Assembly (NCBI RefSeq): GCF_040958095.1
Contig: NC_091176.1
Span: 45,640,855-45,704,854 of the forward strand
Length of the DNA stretch: 64,000 nucleotides
Direction of reading: 5' to 3'
From: Procambarus clarkii
Lineage: Eukaryota; Arthropoda; Malacostraca; Decapoda; Cambaridae
This document shows positions 10,832 through 21,365 of this stretch, piece after piece. The notes beneath the pieces are model-generated. The model ran no database searches. It had not been told where the DNA came from and saw nothing but the letters and a program-made list of their open reading frames with translations. The stretch's first letter is position 1, and each line of letters begins with the position of its first letter. The position numbers and the translations under genes are program-made.

Positions 10832-11330
10832 ATGCCAAATTTTGCAAAATATACAATGAAGGCACACAAACATTCATACCAAAACAGAGATGCAGGGCCA
10901 GAAAACAGGATTGGTTCAACAGAAATTGAGAGAGGGCCACAGACCAAAAGACACAAAAATGGAATGAAAGACATTGAAAAACTACAAGCAGATGTCAACA
11001 AAGTTTTCGATTGGGCAGCAGAAAATAACATGATGTTTAACAGTGATAAATTTCAGGTATGGCAAAAATGAGGATCTGAAACATAATACAGGGTACAAAA
11101 CAATCAAATCTTCCCATAGTAGAAAAACAGCATGTCAAGGATTTGGGAATAATGATGTCCGACGATCTAATGTTTAGGGAGCATAACCAAGCAAATATTG
11201 CGTCAGCCAGAAAAATGATCGGATGGATTATGAGAACTTTCAAATCCAGGGATCCCATCACAATGGTTGTACTCTTCAAGTCACTTATGTTGTCCCGTCT
11301 CGAGTACTGCTCAGTATTCACTTTCCCCTT
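10832..11330 (+). pseudogene. LINE ORF2 thumb/C-terminal fragment, right-arm copy
   Basis: Plus-strand counterpart of 2276-2773, slightly better preserved. DIEKLQADVNKVFDWAAENN (10970-11030) is followed, after a frame change, by VKDLGIMMSDDLMFREHNQA and ARKMIGWIMRTFKSRDPITM (11135-11265) and LSRLEYC. This is the region just after the FADD box; the catalytic part is absent. Confidence 0.65.
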
Positions 11331-11349
11331 CAGAGCACGGTTGCACGGT

Positions 11350-11527
11350 TGTTCCTGCCGGAACAACCGTGGACATCTTCAGGAGAAAACTGGATTGTTT
11401 TCTAAGAGAAGTTCCGGATCAGCCGGGATGTTGTGGGTATGTGGCCCTGCGGGCCGCTCCAAGCAACAGCCTGGTGGACCAAACTCTCACAAGTCGAGCC
11501 TGGCCTCGGGCCGGGCTTGGGGAGTAG
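11350..11527 (+). pseudogene. LINE C-terminal tail fragment, right-arm copy
   Basis: Counterpart of 2077-2275: VPAGTTVDIFRRKLDCFLRE, PDQPGCCGYVALRAAPSNSL and VDQ, ending at TAG. It starts after an imperfect palindrome (GGTTGTTCCTGCCGGAACAA). The segment is markedly GC-richer than its neighbours. Confidence 0.5.
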
Positions 11528-11539
11528 AAGAGCAGAACC

Positions 11540-13420
11540 CCATCAAGCAGGTATCAAAATAGAAAGAAGCCAAACCCCCAATCATACCAGCGATACAAAG
11601 ATGCGAGAAACAACTATACAGCAGTAAGGGAAGAGGCAGAAAGAAATTTTTAAAAAGGGATAATGGATAAATGTAAAACAGAACTGGGCCTATTCTACAA
11701 ATTAATAAACAACAAATTGCAGGTAAAGGATAATATCCAGAGGTTGAAAATTGGAAACAGATTCACAGAAAATGATAATGCAATGTGTGAAACATTAAAC
11801 CAAAAGTTCCAAAGTGTGTTTATACAAAATGAAATCTTAAGAGAACCAGACACAATAAGAATTTCTGAGAACATCATAGAGCGTATAGAGGTGTCTAGAG
11901 ATGAAGTGGAAAATATGCTAAAGGAGCTAAGTAAGAACAAAGCAGTTGGTCCAGATGGAGTTTCACCATGGGTTCTGAGAGAATGTGCATCTGAGCTCAG
12001 CCTTCCACTTCACCTGATCTTTCAGGCATCCCTGTGTATAGGAGTCATAGCAAACATGTGGAAAAAGGCTAACATAGTTCCAATCTACAAAAGTGGCAAC
12101 AGGGAAGACCCCACCCCTCTCAGTTATAGACCTGAATCATTGACAAGTGTAACAGTGAAAGGATTGAAAACAAAAAAAAAATAATAAAAACTAAATGGGT
12201 AGAACACCTGGAGAGAAATTATATAATATCACACAGACAGTATTGTTTTCGATCTGGAAGATCCTGTGTATCGAATTTACTCAGTTTCTATGATTGAGCC
12301 ACAGAGATTTTAAAGGAAAAAGGTAGTTGGGTTGACTGCATCTATCTAGACATAAAAAAGGCTTTCGACAGAGTTCCACATAAGAGGTTCTTCTGGAAAC
12401 TAGAAAATTTTGGATGGGTGACAGGTAAGCTTCTAACATGGATGAAAAATTTTCTGACTGATAGAAAAATGAGGGCAGTAATCAGAGGCAATCGGACTGG
12501 AGAAGTGTCACAAGTGGAGTACCAGAGTACATGCACCAGAAATGTTCATTGCCTACATAAATGATCTACCAGTTGGAATACAGAATTATATAAACATGTT
12601 TGCTGATGATGCTAAGATAATGGGATGGATAAGAAATTTAGATGATTGTCATGCCCTTCAAGAAGACCTGGACAAAATAAGTATATGGAGCACCACTTGG
12701 CAAATGAAATTTAATGTGAATAAATGCCATGTAATGGAACGTGGAATAGAACATAGATCCCACACAACCTACAAATTATGTGAGAAATCTTTATATAATT
12801 CTGATAAAAGAAAGAGGTCTAGGGTTGATCCTAGATAGAAAACTATCACTTGAGGCCCACATAAAGAACGTTGTGTATGGAGCCTATGCCACGCTTTCTA
12901 ACTTCAGAATTTCGTTTAAATACATGGATGGCGAAATACTAAAGAAATTGTTCACGAGTTTTGTTCGGCCAAGGCTAGAATATGCAGCGGTTATGTGGTG
13001 CCCATATCTTAAGAAGCACATCAACAAACTGGAAAAGGTGCAAAGACATGCTACTAAGTGGCTCCCAGAACTAAAGGGCAAGAGCTATGTGGAGAGGTCA
13101 GAGGCATTAAATATGCCAAAACTAGAAGACAACAAAAAGAGGTGATAAAATCACTATGTACAAAATAGTAACAGGAATTGATAAAATCGATAGGGAAGAT
13201 TTCCCGAGACCTGGAACTTCAAGAACAAAAGGTCATAGATTTAAACTAACTAAACAAAGATGCCAAAGAAATATACAAAAATTTCCTTTCGCATACAGAG
13301 TGGTAGACGGTTGGAAAAGTTAAATGAGAAGGTGGTGGCGGCCAAGACCGTCAGTAGTTTCAAAGCATTGTGTGACAAAGAGTGCTGGGTAGACGGGACA
13401 CCACGAGCGTAGCTCTAATC
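11540..13420 (+). pseudogene. CR1-like LINE, linker-RT-C-terminus, right-arm copy
   Basis: The best copy of this family here. Order: linker (YKDARNNYTAVREEAERNF, about 11590-11650), GLFYKLINNKLQVKDNIQRL, LSKNKAVGPDGVSPWVL (11920-11980), the start of the RT (NIVPIYKSGN), CIYLDIKKAFDRVPHKR (about 12340-12390, frame-shifted), FADDAKIMGW (about 12598-12630), then LEYAAVMWCPYLKKHINKLE and the C-terminal RVVDGWKSLNEKVV and SSFKALCDK (about 13300-13380). The 3' end is at TACACTTAGGTAATTAC (about 13428-13444). Frameshifts near 12185, 12540, 12800 and 13145 make it non-functional. The FADD catalytic box survives. No endonuclease or ORF1 is present. Confidence 0.85.
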
Positions 13421-13580
13421 CTGTAACTACACTTAGGTAATTACATATGGTGTCAGCAAGCTTACCGTCGAAACACACACAAACAGCCTGCCTATTATTC
13501 AAGGCCTTCTCTGAGTACTCTCTATTTTCTTCTCTGAGGCTATGGGTCCCTAATCTTGCACCAGAGGTGGTACAACTTTT
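13421..13580 (+). repeat. Third copy of minisatellite flank
   Basis: After the LINE 3' end comes one degenerate minisatellite unit (TGGTGTCAGCAAGCTTACCG), then AAGGCCTTCTCTGAGTACTC and a CACCAGAGGTGGTAC block. The same order (tail motif, AGCAAGCTT unit, CTTCTCTGAATACTC, CACCAGAGGTGGTAC) occurs at 10400-10560 in rearranged form. So this unit belongs to a longer dispersed repeat. Confidence 0.55.
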
Positions 13581-14344
13581 AAGTTTTTAACTACTGCACT
13601 GAGCACCTGATTTTGGCAAAGACTTCTTAGTGCAATTGTCAAGGACATAGTTCTGGTATTTTTTTGTTTATAAATATTCAGGTATAGTTAATGTCAAAAT
13701 GTTTCAAAACTCAACAATTTATATTTCAAAACAAAAAAAGTAATGAAAACATTACAAAACATTAAAATATAGCCTAATTAATTAATTAATAAAATAGCAC
13801 AACTCTCAGAATGTCTGAAGGTGCTTTGAGCAATGAAGTAGTTAATTATATATATATAATATTATATATATAATATATATTTACCTGTGACTACTGCTTA
13901 GCAAAAATTTGATCTCTGTGAAAATTGGTCTCGTCATTGCTAGGAGATATTTTAAGACCATGATTTGCTGTGGATGGCACTGTAGTCTTCAAGTCATCAA
14001 TCTAAAAATAGAGGTAATCTTTTAAAATGTAAATTTTGTATAAAAAAAATGCAAAAATAAATTGCAAGAATAATATGAAGTTATTATACAATTTTTTTTT
14101 AATTATTTAAATATTTGTGAGACATTATTAAGAAATGTATGAAGTACAGATTCTCTAAGACCTGATATGTATCTGCTTATGTTCCACCACATTACATTCA
14201 GGGCTGAAGAGAAAACACAGCCAGTAAGGTAATGATCACTTAGGATGGACTGGGATGCTACATGTAGGTGGGGGCTAAGCTGCGTGAGGCTAGGATGCCC
14301 AGCCTGCCTTGTCTAGGCTGGGCTGGGCTAGGCAACACTAGGAA
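13581..14344. other. AT-rich stretch without genes
   Basis: Contains ATTA repeats near 13785 and short TA tracts near 13848-13880. The only GC-rich part (14280-14340) is a run of GGCTAGG/GGCTGG words. No reading frame or RNA gene is recognised. Confidence 0.6.
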
Positions 14345-14491
14345 GGAGTCAACAAATCTCTGGAGTGCCTTACTTTTCCTGATATCCTTAAAAAAGCAAG
14401 AATGATGCCATTTTATAAAGGAGGCGAGACAGCAGAAATAAACAATTAGAGAAAAATATCAAATCTACTTATACTTTCAAAAATTTTTGAT
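14345..14491 (+). pseudogene. J2-family RT scrap
   Basis: Too short and broken to stand out as an ORF. Translation from 14345 gives VNKSLECLTFPDILKKARMM then PFYKGGE, AEINN, a stop, then ISNLLILSKIFD. This lines up with FNKSLKCHTFPDILKNARVT and ISNLPILSKIFE of the J2 element at 42422-43255. It is one conserved RT segment of about 49 codons with one internal stop. Confidence 0.75.
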
Positions 14492-14555
14492 TTTTTTTTT
14501 GTACAAACATCTCTTCCTACTTTGTAAAATTCAACATGAATACAAACACACACAC

Positions 14556-14690
14556 ACATCCCTAGGAAGCAGCCCATAGCAGCTGTCTAACTCCCAGGTA
14601 CTTATTTACTGTTAGGTGAACCAGATATAGAGAATAACCACAAAATCTTGTAAAGCCACTAGTACACGCAGCATTTCAGGCAGGATATAT
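14556..14690 (-). repeat. Repeat fragments including a J2/SINE 3' module
   Basis: 14560-14630 holds a block with CCCTAGGAAGCAGCCCATAG, AACTCCCAGGTACTTATTTA and TAGGTGAAC that looks like the body of a dispersed repeat. 14646-14687 is a diverged copy of the module shared by J2 LINEs and the SINEs at 17.2 and 22.6 kb (CTTGTAAAGCCACTAGTAC, then CATTTCAGGCAGG). Confidence 0.5.
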
Positions 14691-14703
14691 AATATTAATA
14701 TTA

Positions 14704-14720
14704 TATATATATATATATAA

Positions 14721-14812
<92 letters not shown>
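14704..14812. repeat. (TA)n microsatellite
   Basis: Almost pure TA dinucleotides, interrupted once near 14722. It borders a tRNA-like repeat dimer. Confidence 0.95.
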
Positions 14813-14813
<1 letters not shown>

Positions 14814-15322
14814 CTGAAAACTCACACCCCAGAAGTGACTCGAACCCATATGCTATGCCCAAGATTACCATCCGAGTGCCAGCGGGGAAGTGGGTCAAAT
14901 AGCCTCGGCTATCACTTCCTTATGTCTGGTCGTGATGGTCAAGCGGATTAAGGCGTCCCTGTACATACCAGTTGCGTTGCTCCTGGCAGTATTGGGTTCG
15001 AGTCACTTCTGGGGTGTGAGTTTTCAGTTGCATATTGTCCTGGGGACTATTCAGGCTTGTTCGCATTTGTGTTCCTCACGTGTTGCCCCAAAAATGAGGT
15101 GATTTGATAAAATGCTATGCCCAAGATTACCATCCGAGTGCCAGCGGGGAAGTGGGTCAAATAGCCTCGGCTATCACTTCCTTATGTCTGGTCGTGATGG
15201 TCAAGCGGATTAAGGCGTCCCTGTACATACCAGTTGCGTTGCTCCTGGCAGTATGGGTTCGAGTCACTTCTGGGGTGTGAGTTTTCAGTTGCATATTGTC
15301 CTGGGGACCATTCAGGCTTGTT

Positions 15323-15326
<4 letters not shown>
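14813..15326 (+). repeat. tRNA-like repeat, incomplete dimer
   Basis: A 37-bp inverted piece (14813-14849) is followed by about 1.8 direct units of a ~254-bp repeat related to the 260-bp satellite at 29156-34691. On the plus strand each unit has an A-box-like TGGTCAAGCGGATTAAGGCG and, about 40 bp later, a B-box GGGTTCGAGTC. The two units are nearly identical to each other and visibly diverged from the big satellite (for example GAAGTGGGTC against GGGGTGGTTC). T- and acceptor-stem pairing is poor, so this is a tRNA-derived repeat and not a working tRNA. It is bounded by (TA)n on both sides. Confidence 0.8.

Positions 15327-15412
<86 letters not shown>
15327..15412. repeat. (TA)n microsatellite
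   Basis: Pure TA run joining the tRNA-like dimer to a MITE. Confidence 0.95.
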
Positions 15413-15416
<4 letters not shown>

Positions 15417-15804
15417 GTACCTAGTAGCCAGAACGCACTTTTCAGCCTACTATGCAAGGCCCGATTTGCCTAATAAGGCAAGTTTTCATGAATTAATTGT
15501 TTTTCGACTACCTAACCTACCTAACCTAACCTAACCTAACATAACTTTTTCGGCTACCTAACCTAACCTAGCCTATAAAGATAGGTTAGGTTAGGTTAGG
15601 TAGGGTTGGTTAAATTTGGTCATATATCTACGTTAATTTTAACTCCAATAAAAAAAAATTGACCTCATACATAATGAAATGGGTAGCTTTATCATTTCAT
15701 AAGAAAAAAATTACAGAAAATATATTAATTCAGAAGAACTTGGCTTATTAGGCAAATCGGGCCTTGCATAGTAGGCTGAGAAGTGCGTTCTGGCTACTAG
15801 GTAC

Positions 15805-15808
<4 letters not shown>
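15413..15808 (+). mobile_element. MITE copy 1 with telomere-like pentamers
   Basis: Terminal inverted repeats of about 85 bp begin TGTCGTACCTAGTAGCCAGA and end with its complement (CTAGGTACGACA). Both ends lie in TA, so a TA target duplication is consistent with a Tc1/mariner-like transposase acting in trans. Inside, CCTAA repeats and their complement TTAGG flank a short spacer (TATAAAGATA), forming a second inverted repeat. No coding sequence. Confidence 0.85.

Positions 15809-15841
<33 letters not shown>
15809..15841. repeat. (TA)n microsatellite
   Basis: Short TA run at the right end of MITE copy 1. Confidence 0.9.
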
Positions 15842-16084
<243 letters not shown>

Positions 16085-16240
16085 TATAGTGTCAGACGAT
16101 GGAGGAATGATTTTTTTTTTAATTTAATTTATATAAAAAATTATTCCTTCTGAAGATGTTTTAATATATGAAAGTACTTAAGGAAATTCCTGTTTCAATT
16201 CTTCCTCCGTGGTCTGACACTGTCACATTTTTCATCAAGT
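16085..16240 (+). repeat. Short inverted-repeat-ended element
   Basis: Ends are GTGTCAGACGATGGAGGAA (left) and TTCCTCCGTGGTCTGACAC (right), near-perfect inverted repeats about 110 bp apart. The inner part CTTCTGAAGATG...AAGTACTTAAGGAAATTCC recurs in opposite orientation at 36784-36870. This may be the 3' end of a larger element or a small MITE. Confidence 0.55.
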
Positions 16241-16306
16241 GTTAATTTTTGTGATTTACACACACGTGGCATGTTTACACACACATTATTTATATTAATA
16301 TATATA

Positions 16307-16696
16307 TGTCGTACCTAATAGCCAGTACGCACTTCTCTGCCTACTATGCAAGGCCCGATTTGCCTAATAAGCCAAGTTTTCATGAATTAATGTTTTTTCG
16401 ACTACCTAACCTACCTAACCTAACCTAACCTAACTTTTTCTGCTACCTAACCTAACCTAACCGATAGAGATAGGTTAGGTTAGGTTAGGTAGGGTTGGTT
16501 AGGTTCGGTCATATATCTACGTTAATTTTAACTTCAATAAAAAAAAATTGACCTCATACATAATGAAATGGGTAGCTTTATCACTTCATAAGGAAAAAAT
16601 TAGAAAAATATATTAATTCAGGAAAACTTGGCTTATTAGGCAAATCGGGCATTGCATAGTTGGCTGAGAAGTGCGTTCTGGCTACTAGGTACGACA
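16307..16696 (+). mobile_element. MITE copy 2 with telomere-like pentamers
   Basis: Same structure as copy 1: TGTCGTACCTAATAGCCAGT start, ACTAGGTACGACA end, inner CCTAA and TTAGG runs around CGATAGAGATAG. It is flanked by TA on both sides. A 9-bp hairpin GGAACCCTC/GAGGGTTCC lies just beyond at 16719-16749. Confidence 0.85.
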
Positions 16697-16789
16697 TATA
16701 TATATATATATATATATGGAACCCTCAACCCTATAAGCGGAGGGTTCCTACAAACTCAACCAGAGGTGGTACCCTCTATATATTAATAA

Positions 16790-17070
16790 AAAGGCAAGGC
16801 TATGCTAAATCTAGGCAGGGATTGGCTTGGCTAAGCTGGTCAGGGCTTGGCTAGGGTAGGAAGGACTGGTCATGTTTAAAAGCAAGGCAGGGTTAGGCTA
16901 GGCAAGAGTAGGTAAGGGTATATTGGGATAGGCTTGGCTACGGTAGGCTAGGAAGAGGTAAACTAGGATAAGCAAGGCTGTGCAAGCACTATGCACAGCT
17001 AGAATGAACTATGCTAAGATGGTTTAAGCTGAGCTAGGTTAGGATAAGCTGAGTCATGCAGGGCCCCCAT
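16790..17070. repeat. Degenerate GGCTAG/GGCAAG word repeat
   Basis: Purine-rich, low-complexity tract in which GGCTTGGCTA, GGCTAGG, GGCAAGGC and GCTAAGCTGG recur without a fixed period. A similar patch is at 14280-14340. No frame. Confidence 0.5.
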
Positions 17071-17152
17071 TGACCAGTGGAGTCTAATAGTCTAACCTTC
17101 TAGCTAGTTTGCTGACCTAAGAGTGTAAATGCCAAGCCCCTAACCTGAGATA

Positions 17153-17398
17153 TATGCAAGAGTTGTTACATTCTTGTACAGCCACTAGTACGAGTAGCGT
17201 TTCGGGCAGGTCCCTGGAATACGATCCCCGCCGCGAAGAATCGTTTTTTTCATCCAAGTACACATTTTACTGTTGCGTTAAACAGAGGCTACAGTTAAGG
17301 AATTGCGCCCAGTAAATCCTCCCCGGCCAGGATACGAACCCATGACATAGCGCTCGCGGAACGCCAGGCGAGTGTCCTACCACTACACCACCTGCTGC
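17153..17398 (-). mobile_element. tRNA-derived SINE, copy 1
   Basis: On the minus strand it starts with a tRNA-like head: A-box TGGTGTAGTGGTAGGAC (17390-17374) and B-box GGGTTCGTATCC (17341-17330), about 33 bp apart, which suit an internal RNA polymerase III promoter. A ~110-bp body follows. The 3' end is the module GGACCTGCCCGAAACGCT, then GTACTAGTGGCTGTACAAGA, shared with J2 LINEs. The likely mechanism is mobilisation by the J2 machinery recognising that 3' end. There is no A-rich tail on this copy. Confidence 0.8.
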
Positions 17399-17399
17399 A

Positions 17400-17858
17400 A
17401 TATTATTATAAAAGAAATATTACTTATTATAATCGTAAATACTAAATACCTGTTGTGTTGATTTAGGGGCGACGACGATCGTGGGATCGGATGCGAGCCA
17501 CAGGTGGCCTACACCATGCTTTCTAAGGCGTCCCTCTCATAACAAAAACAAATCCGTGCATTCATACACAAACAGAGATCCCGTGGTTATGCGAATACTT
17601 GCAATTCTTTTACTTAAAATAATAACAATTAGATTAATAATAATTAACAGAATTTTTACTCAAGATTCATAAAAATCATTAATACTATTTTAAAAGAAGA
17701 TTTATAAGACATCTAAAAACAGATATACAGACTTTGTGTGATATTTATTTAAACATTATATATTAATAGAATGTTGTAACTATTATTTTTAAATATTAGG
17801 TAGTTTCCAGCTACGTATATCGCATATAAACGTTGCAAAAAGATTTTAGACTGAATTA
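17400..17858. other. AT-rich stretch without genes
   Basis: Unique-looking AT-rich DNA; 17481-17560 is less AT-rich but shows no recognisable frame. Confidence 0.5.
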
Positions 17859-17859
17859 A

Positions 17860-19095
17860 CACATTACACATTTATGGAGTAATTAACAACAAAACAATCT
17901 TTATTTTCATTGCAGAACATATATCAGAGCATACTAGTGACTCATACATTTAAAATAGTGTGATTTTTAAACAATTCGGTTGTAAACCCGCAGAACGGCC
18001 TACCCGCCAAAGACGTAACATAAGAAATGGAATATAATTCATTATTTTAAATTACATATATAATCATTAATAATTTTCGGCAGCTATCGAGGTTCTCCAT
18101 AGGTAAATTCCTGTACTCTAACAAGATGCTACTTGCTGTTTAGCTGTTTAAATTCTTGGAAAATTGTAATGACCAGCGACATAAAATATAACAATGAAAT
18201 AATAGCAGGTAACTGTAGGTGAACGAAAAATTAAATTCCAAATTGATTAGATGTTTTTCTAAATATAAAGATCGACCTGAAGGAATTTTATGAATTATGG
18301 ACTAATTAATCAAAAAAATAGGTAATTTTACTTGAAGAACAGATACCAGAGAATAGTTAGTGAGTACATTTATATTGTATAATGGGAGAAAGCCCCTGGT
18401 AGCCGCGAATTAAAATAACCACCTACATTAATTGATAACTAGGAAATAGTATCTGGAAACTTTATCTGAACGAAAACACAATACCAATTTGTTTAGATGT
18501 TTTTCTTAATATAAAGATCAACAGTAAGGAATCTTATTCATTATGGACAAATTAACAAAAAAAAACGATAATTTTCATTGAGGACCATATATTAGAGCAT
18601 ACTTAGTCACTTATATATTAAAAGTATTGTGTATTTTGAACCATTGGGGTTGTAAACAAACAGAACGGCCTACCCGAAAAGTCGTAACATAAAATGTTGC
18701 ATATGTTTGCTAATTTATTATTTGATAAATGATTATTATTAATTTACGACAACTATAGAGGTTTCCCATTAGTTAAATTACTGTAGTCTGACTAAATGCT
18801 ACTACAAAACCTATATAAATCCTGGGAAAGTCACAATGACCAGCGACATTAAAGCATAGAGGGTTAAATAGTAACAGGCAACTGTCGGCGAACGAAAAAT
18901 TCATTTCCAAATTTATTAGATGTTTTCCTAAATATAAAGATCGATAGGCTGGAATTTTCTGGATTATGGCCTAATTAAGGCAAAAATATATATATTTTTA
19001 CTTGAAGAACAAATATCAGAGCATAGTCAGTGAGTTATAGAATAATAAGAGTGTGGTATTTCATTGTATAACAAGAGATAGTCCATGGAAGCGAT
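17860..19095 (+). repeat. Old tandem repeat, ~670-bp period with internal sub-repeats
   Basis: Landmarks recur with a shift of about 669 bp: AGAACGGCCTACCC at about 17992 and 18661, ATGACCAGCGACAT at about 18169 and 18836, and the TTAGATGTTTTTC/TAAATATAAAGATCGA block. The last also occurs between them (18500 area), and a CATTG/CTTGAAGAACATATATCAGA block occurs four times (about 17910, 18330, 18575, 19000). This gives an A-B-A-B structure. Units differ at perhaps a fifth of positions, so the array is old. Confidence 0.65.
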
Positions 19096-19179
19096 AATAG
19101 ACGTAGTTTTACACAAAATAACGTCCAAAAACAGCCGTAGAGTCAAACGGCAAATGTTGACGTTCTTTTTAAGAGGACA

Positions 19180-20139
19180 GGTTGTCTAAAGTGGCTGGAG
19201 TGAAGGCTGAGATCCTTAGACAGCTGAGGGCTAAGAGTTAAGCGGCAAAACAAGGAGCCCAGAAAGGAGCTGGAAGTGGAAAGGAGGATGATGGACAAGA
19301 TGACGTGAGGTCCCAAGGATCAAGTAGGAGTAATCCCAGTAGCAGGAGTAGCAGAAACAGGAGCTTGGAAAGATTCCAGCTAGAGCTTCAAATGCAACAA
19401 CAACGTGAGGAGAGACAGTTCCAACTGGAAAAGTTAAAATTAGAACTTCAGATGAAAACTGAAGTAGAAAAAGAGAAAACCAGACTGGTGGTAGAAAAGT
19501 TAAAGGAGAAAACCAGACTGGTGGTAGAAAAGTTAAAGGAGAAAACCAGACTGGAGATAGAAAAAGAGAGAACCAGAATAAGAGAACTGGAGTTGGAACA
19601 GGAGAAAGAAAAAGAGAAAACCAGGGTAAGAGAACTGGAGTTAGAACAAGAGAAGGAAAAAGAGAAAGCCCAAGTCGAAAGGGAAAAAGAGAGATCAAAA
19701 CAAATACAGATAGAAGAAAATAAAACTTTGGCTGAGCAAAGGATTGAACAAAGTCACTTATCAAGACTATTCAACAAATGTGACAACTGGTTAGGAACTA
19801 ACCCAGTTGACATTTCCAGACTAAGAATTTCCACAAAGGTGGCTAGCTAAAAATATGACCATGTAAAGGATATAATCGAGTCTTATTGAAACATACTCCT
19901 TGTCAGTGATACTGACCCAGACGAATTAAGTCTAATTGAATCTGACCTTGCCAACTATGAAGACAAAATTCAGGCCAAGTTAGATCATTACAACAAAGTG
20001 CTTGCAAGACAAAATGTTTCTGCTGGAGTAGAACATTTTTATAGTTTAGTTATACCCAAGCAAGCATCCAGATCAGATGAAATACATGAGCTACCTCAAA
20101 ATGAGGAGATTCCTCTAATCAACAATAACAGAAGTTAAT
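19180..20139 (+). pseudogene. Broken Gag-like coiled-coil reading frame, probably LTR retrotransposon
   Basis: One frame can be followed from about 19182 to TAA at 20137, with three in-frame stops (19239, 19848, 19890 area). It reads KVAGVKAEILRQLRAKS, a Ser/Arg-rich patch (SSRSNPSSRSSRNRS), then a long charged coiled coil (19360-19740) with near-identical heptad blocks such as LVVEKLKEKTR and RELELEQEKEKEK. After it come FNKCDNWLGTNPVDISRL, DPDELSLIESDLANYEDKIQ and AKLDHYNKVLARQ. The last part resembles the N-terminal region of BEL/Pao Gag; the coiled coil also recalls some Gypsy Gags. No protease, RT or integrase is found downstream. A host coiled-coil pseudogene is the alternative. Confidence 0.45.
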
Positions 20140-20365
20140 CAGCAGTAAATTAATTCTCCAGCAACAAGCTAAATGAGAAACCCAGCTGAGTAATAAACCC
20201 AGATTGAGCCTGGTTCAAATAGTATTCGCCGAGATGTTTTATAGTTCTAAGTGGAAAATCAGTGGTCTGTAACCTAAACAGGTACATGTCACAGCGACCA
20301 AGCCATTGAACCCACTGTAGACCTAGAATTATTCTCGACAAGTAATAATTGACCACGCTCAGTCT
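20140..20365. other. AT-rich stretch after Gag-like frame
   Basis: No frame or repeat recognised. The phrase GTCACAGCGACC here recurs in variant form near 21893 and 22097, hinting at further old repeats. Confidence 0.4.
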
Positions 20366-20570
20366 CCCTAGGTAATTAATAATACTAGGCTAGAGAATCT
20401 AGCACTCCCTAGGTATTTAATAACATTAGGCTAGAGAATCTAGCACCCCTAGGTAATTAATGATATTAGGCTAGAAAACCTAGCACTCCTAGGTAATTAA
20501 TAATATTAGGCTAGAGAATCTAGCACTTCCTGGGTTATTAACAATATTAGGCTAGAGAATCTTGCACCCA
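20366..20570 (+). repeat. Minisatellite, 5 units of ~41 bp
   Basis: Unit: CCTAGGTAATTAATAATATT then AGGCTAGAGAATCTAGCACT. Five head-to-tail copies with a few substitutions each. The unit contains the imperfect palindrome CTAGAGAATCTAG. Confidence 0.88.
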
Positions 20571-21055
20571 ATGCATCCAGTATTTCCTGAATTTAACAGT
20601 AATTCGAAATCATCAAGAAACTTCTACACCTGCAAATTCACCGGGACCAAGGTTCATTATACCTGTGCTTAAGGTTTGCCAAGAAAACCTTACAATAGTC
20701 TTTAACAGACTACAACATTTATTCAAAGTTTTCTGCACTAGAAGCTAGTGAGTTATTTGCATTAGTTTTTGTTTGAGCTGTTTTTCTTTCTTTTTTGCTT
20801 ATTATTGTAGGAGCGCAGCACGAGCAAAATTGTAAACTTACCAATATGTAAGTGAACATACAACAGAGAACTAATAAACCGTGAAACGTTTAGGTTGGGA
20901 TAAATCGTAACAAATTATCTTTCAAGTAAGATTAATCGTAGCAATATTTAAATTTCCAGCAACCTTAGGTTCCCATCATTTAATGTATTAACATTAAACC
21001 TTAAGCATTGTATGATAACATGCTTAACGAGCTGATTTAATAGCTCACCTAAAGA
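20571..21055. other. AT-rich stretch without genes
   Basis: Unique-looking sequence. I see no frame, RNA gene or repeat of note. Confidence 0.5.
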
Positions 21056-21365
21056 TTAAGGTAATAATTGAGCGCTTTATTGTTGATAATGATGTTTGAA
21101 TGCTTTATTGCTCCCCACACTAATTCGAGCCCCTTGTTGCTCACCATCATATGAGCATATTTACTCACCGCAATAATCGAGCGCTTTATTGTTCCCCATG
21201 ATAATTTGAGCGTATTAATGTTCACCGTGATAATTGAGCCCATCATTGCTCCCCCACGATAATGCGAACGCCTAATGCTCGCCATGATAATTTGAACGCT
21301 TTATTGCTCACTGCGATACTTAGAGTTTACTTTGCTCACCATGATAACCTGCAACTATTAATTCT
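21056..21365 (+). repeat. Degenerate minisatellite, ~30-bp unit
   Basis: About ten loose copies of a unit like GATAATTGAGCGCTTTATTG plus CTCACCAT. Divergence is high: GCGCTTTATTG, GCCCCTTGTTG, GCGTATTAATG and GCCCATCATTG occupy the same slot in successive units. Confidence 0.7.

Larger units (their letters stand above)
9291..13090 (-). repeat. Right arm of the ~4 kb inverted repeat
   Basis: Reverse complement of 520-4531. The two arms are separated by 4759 bp (4532-9290) that is not itself duplicated. Similarity runs through unrelated LINE pieces, a minisatellite and a putative exon, so it reflects one segmental duplication rather than independent insertions of the same element. An assembly artefact joining two haplotypes cannot be excluded from sequence alone. 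Confidence 0.9.

Noticed and set aside
15500..15605. True chromosome-end telomere.
   Set aside because: The CCTAA/TTAGG runs are short, inverted and inside MITEs with intact TIRs; they are interstitial.
19231..19764. A 177-codon minus-strand Leu/Phe/Pro-rich frame.
   Set aside because: Antisense shadow of the coiled-coil Gag-like frame.
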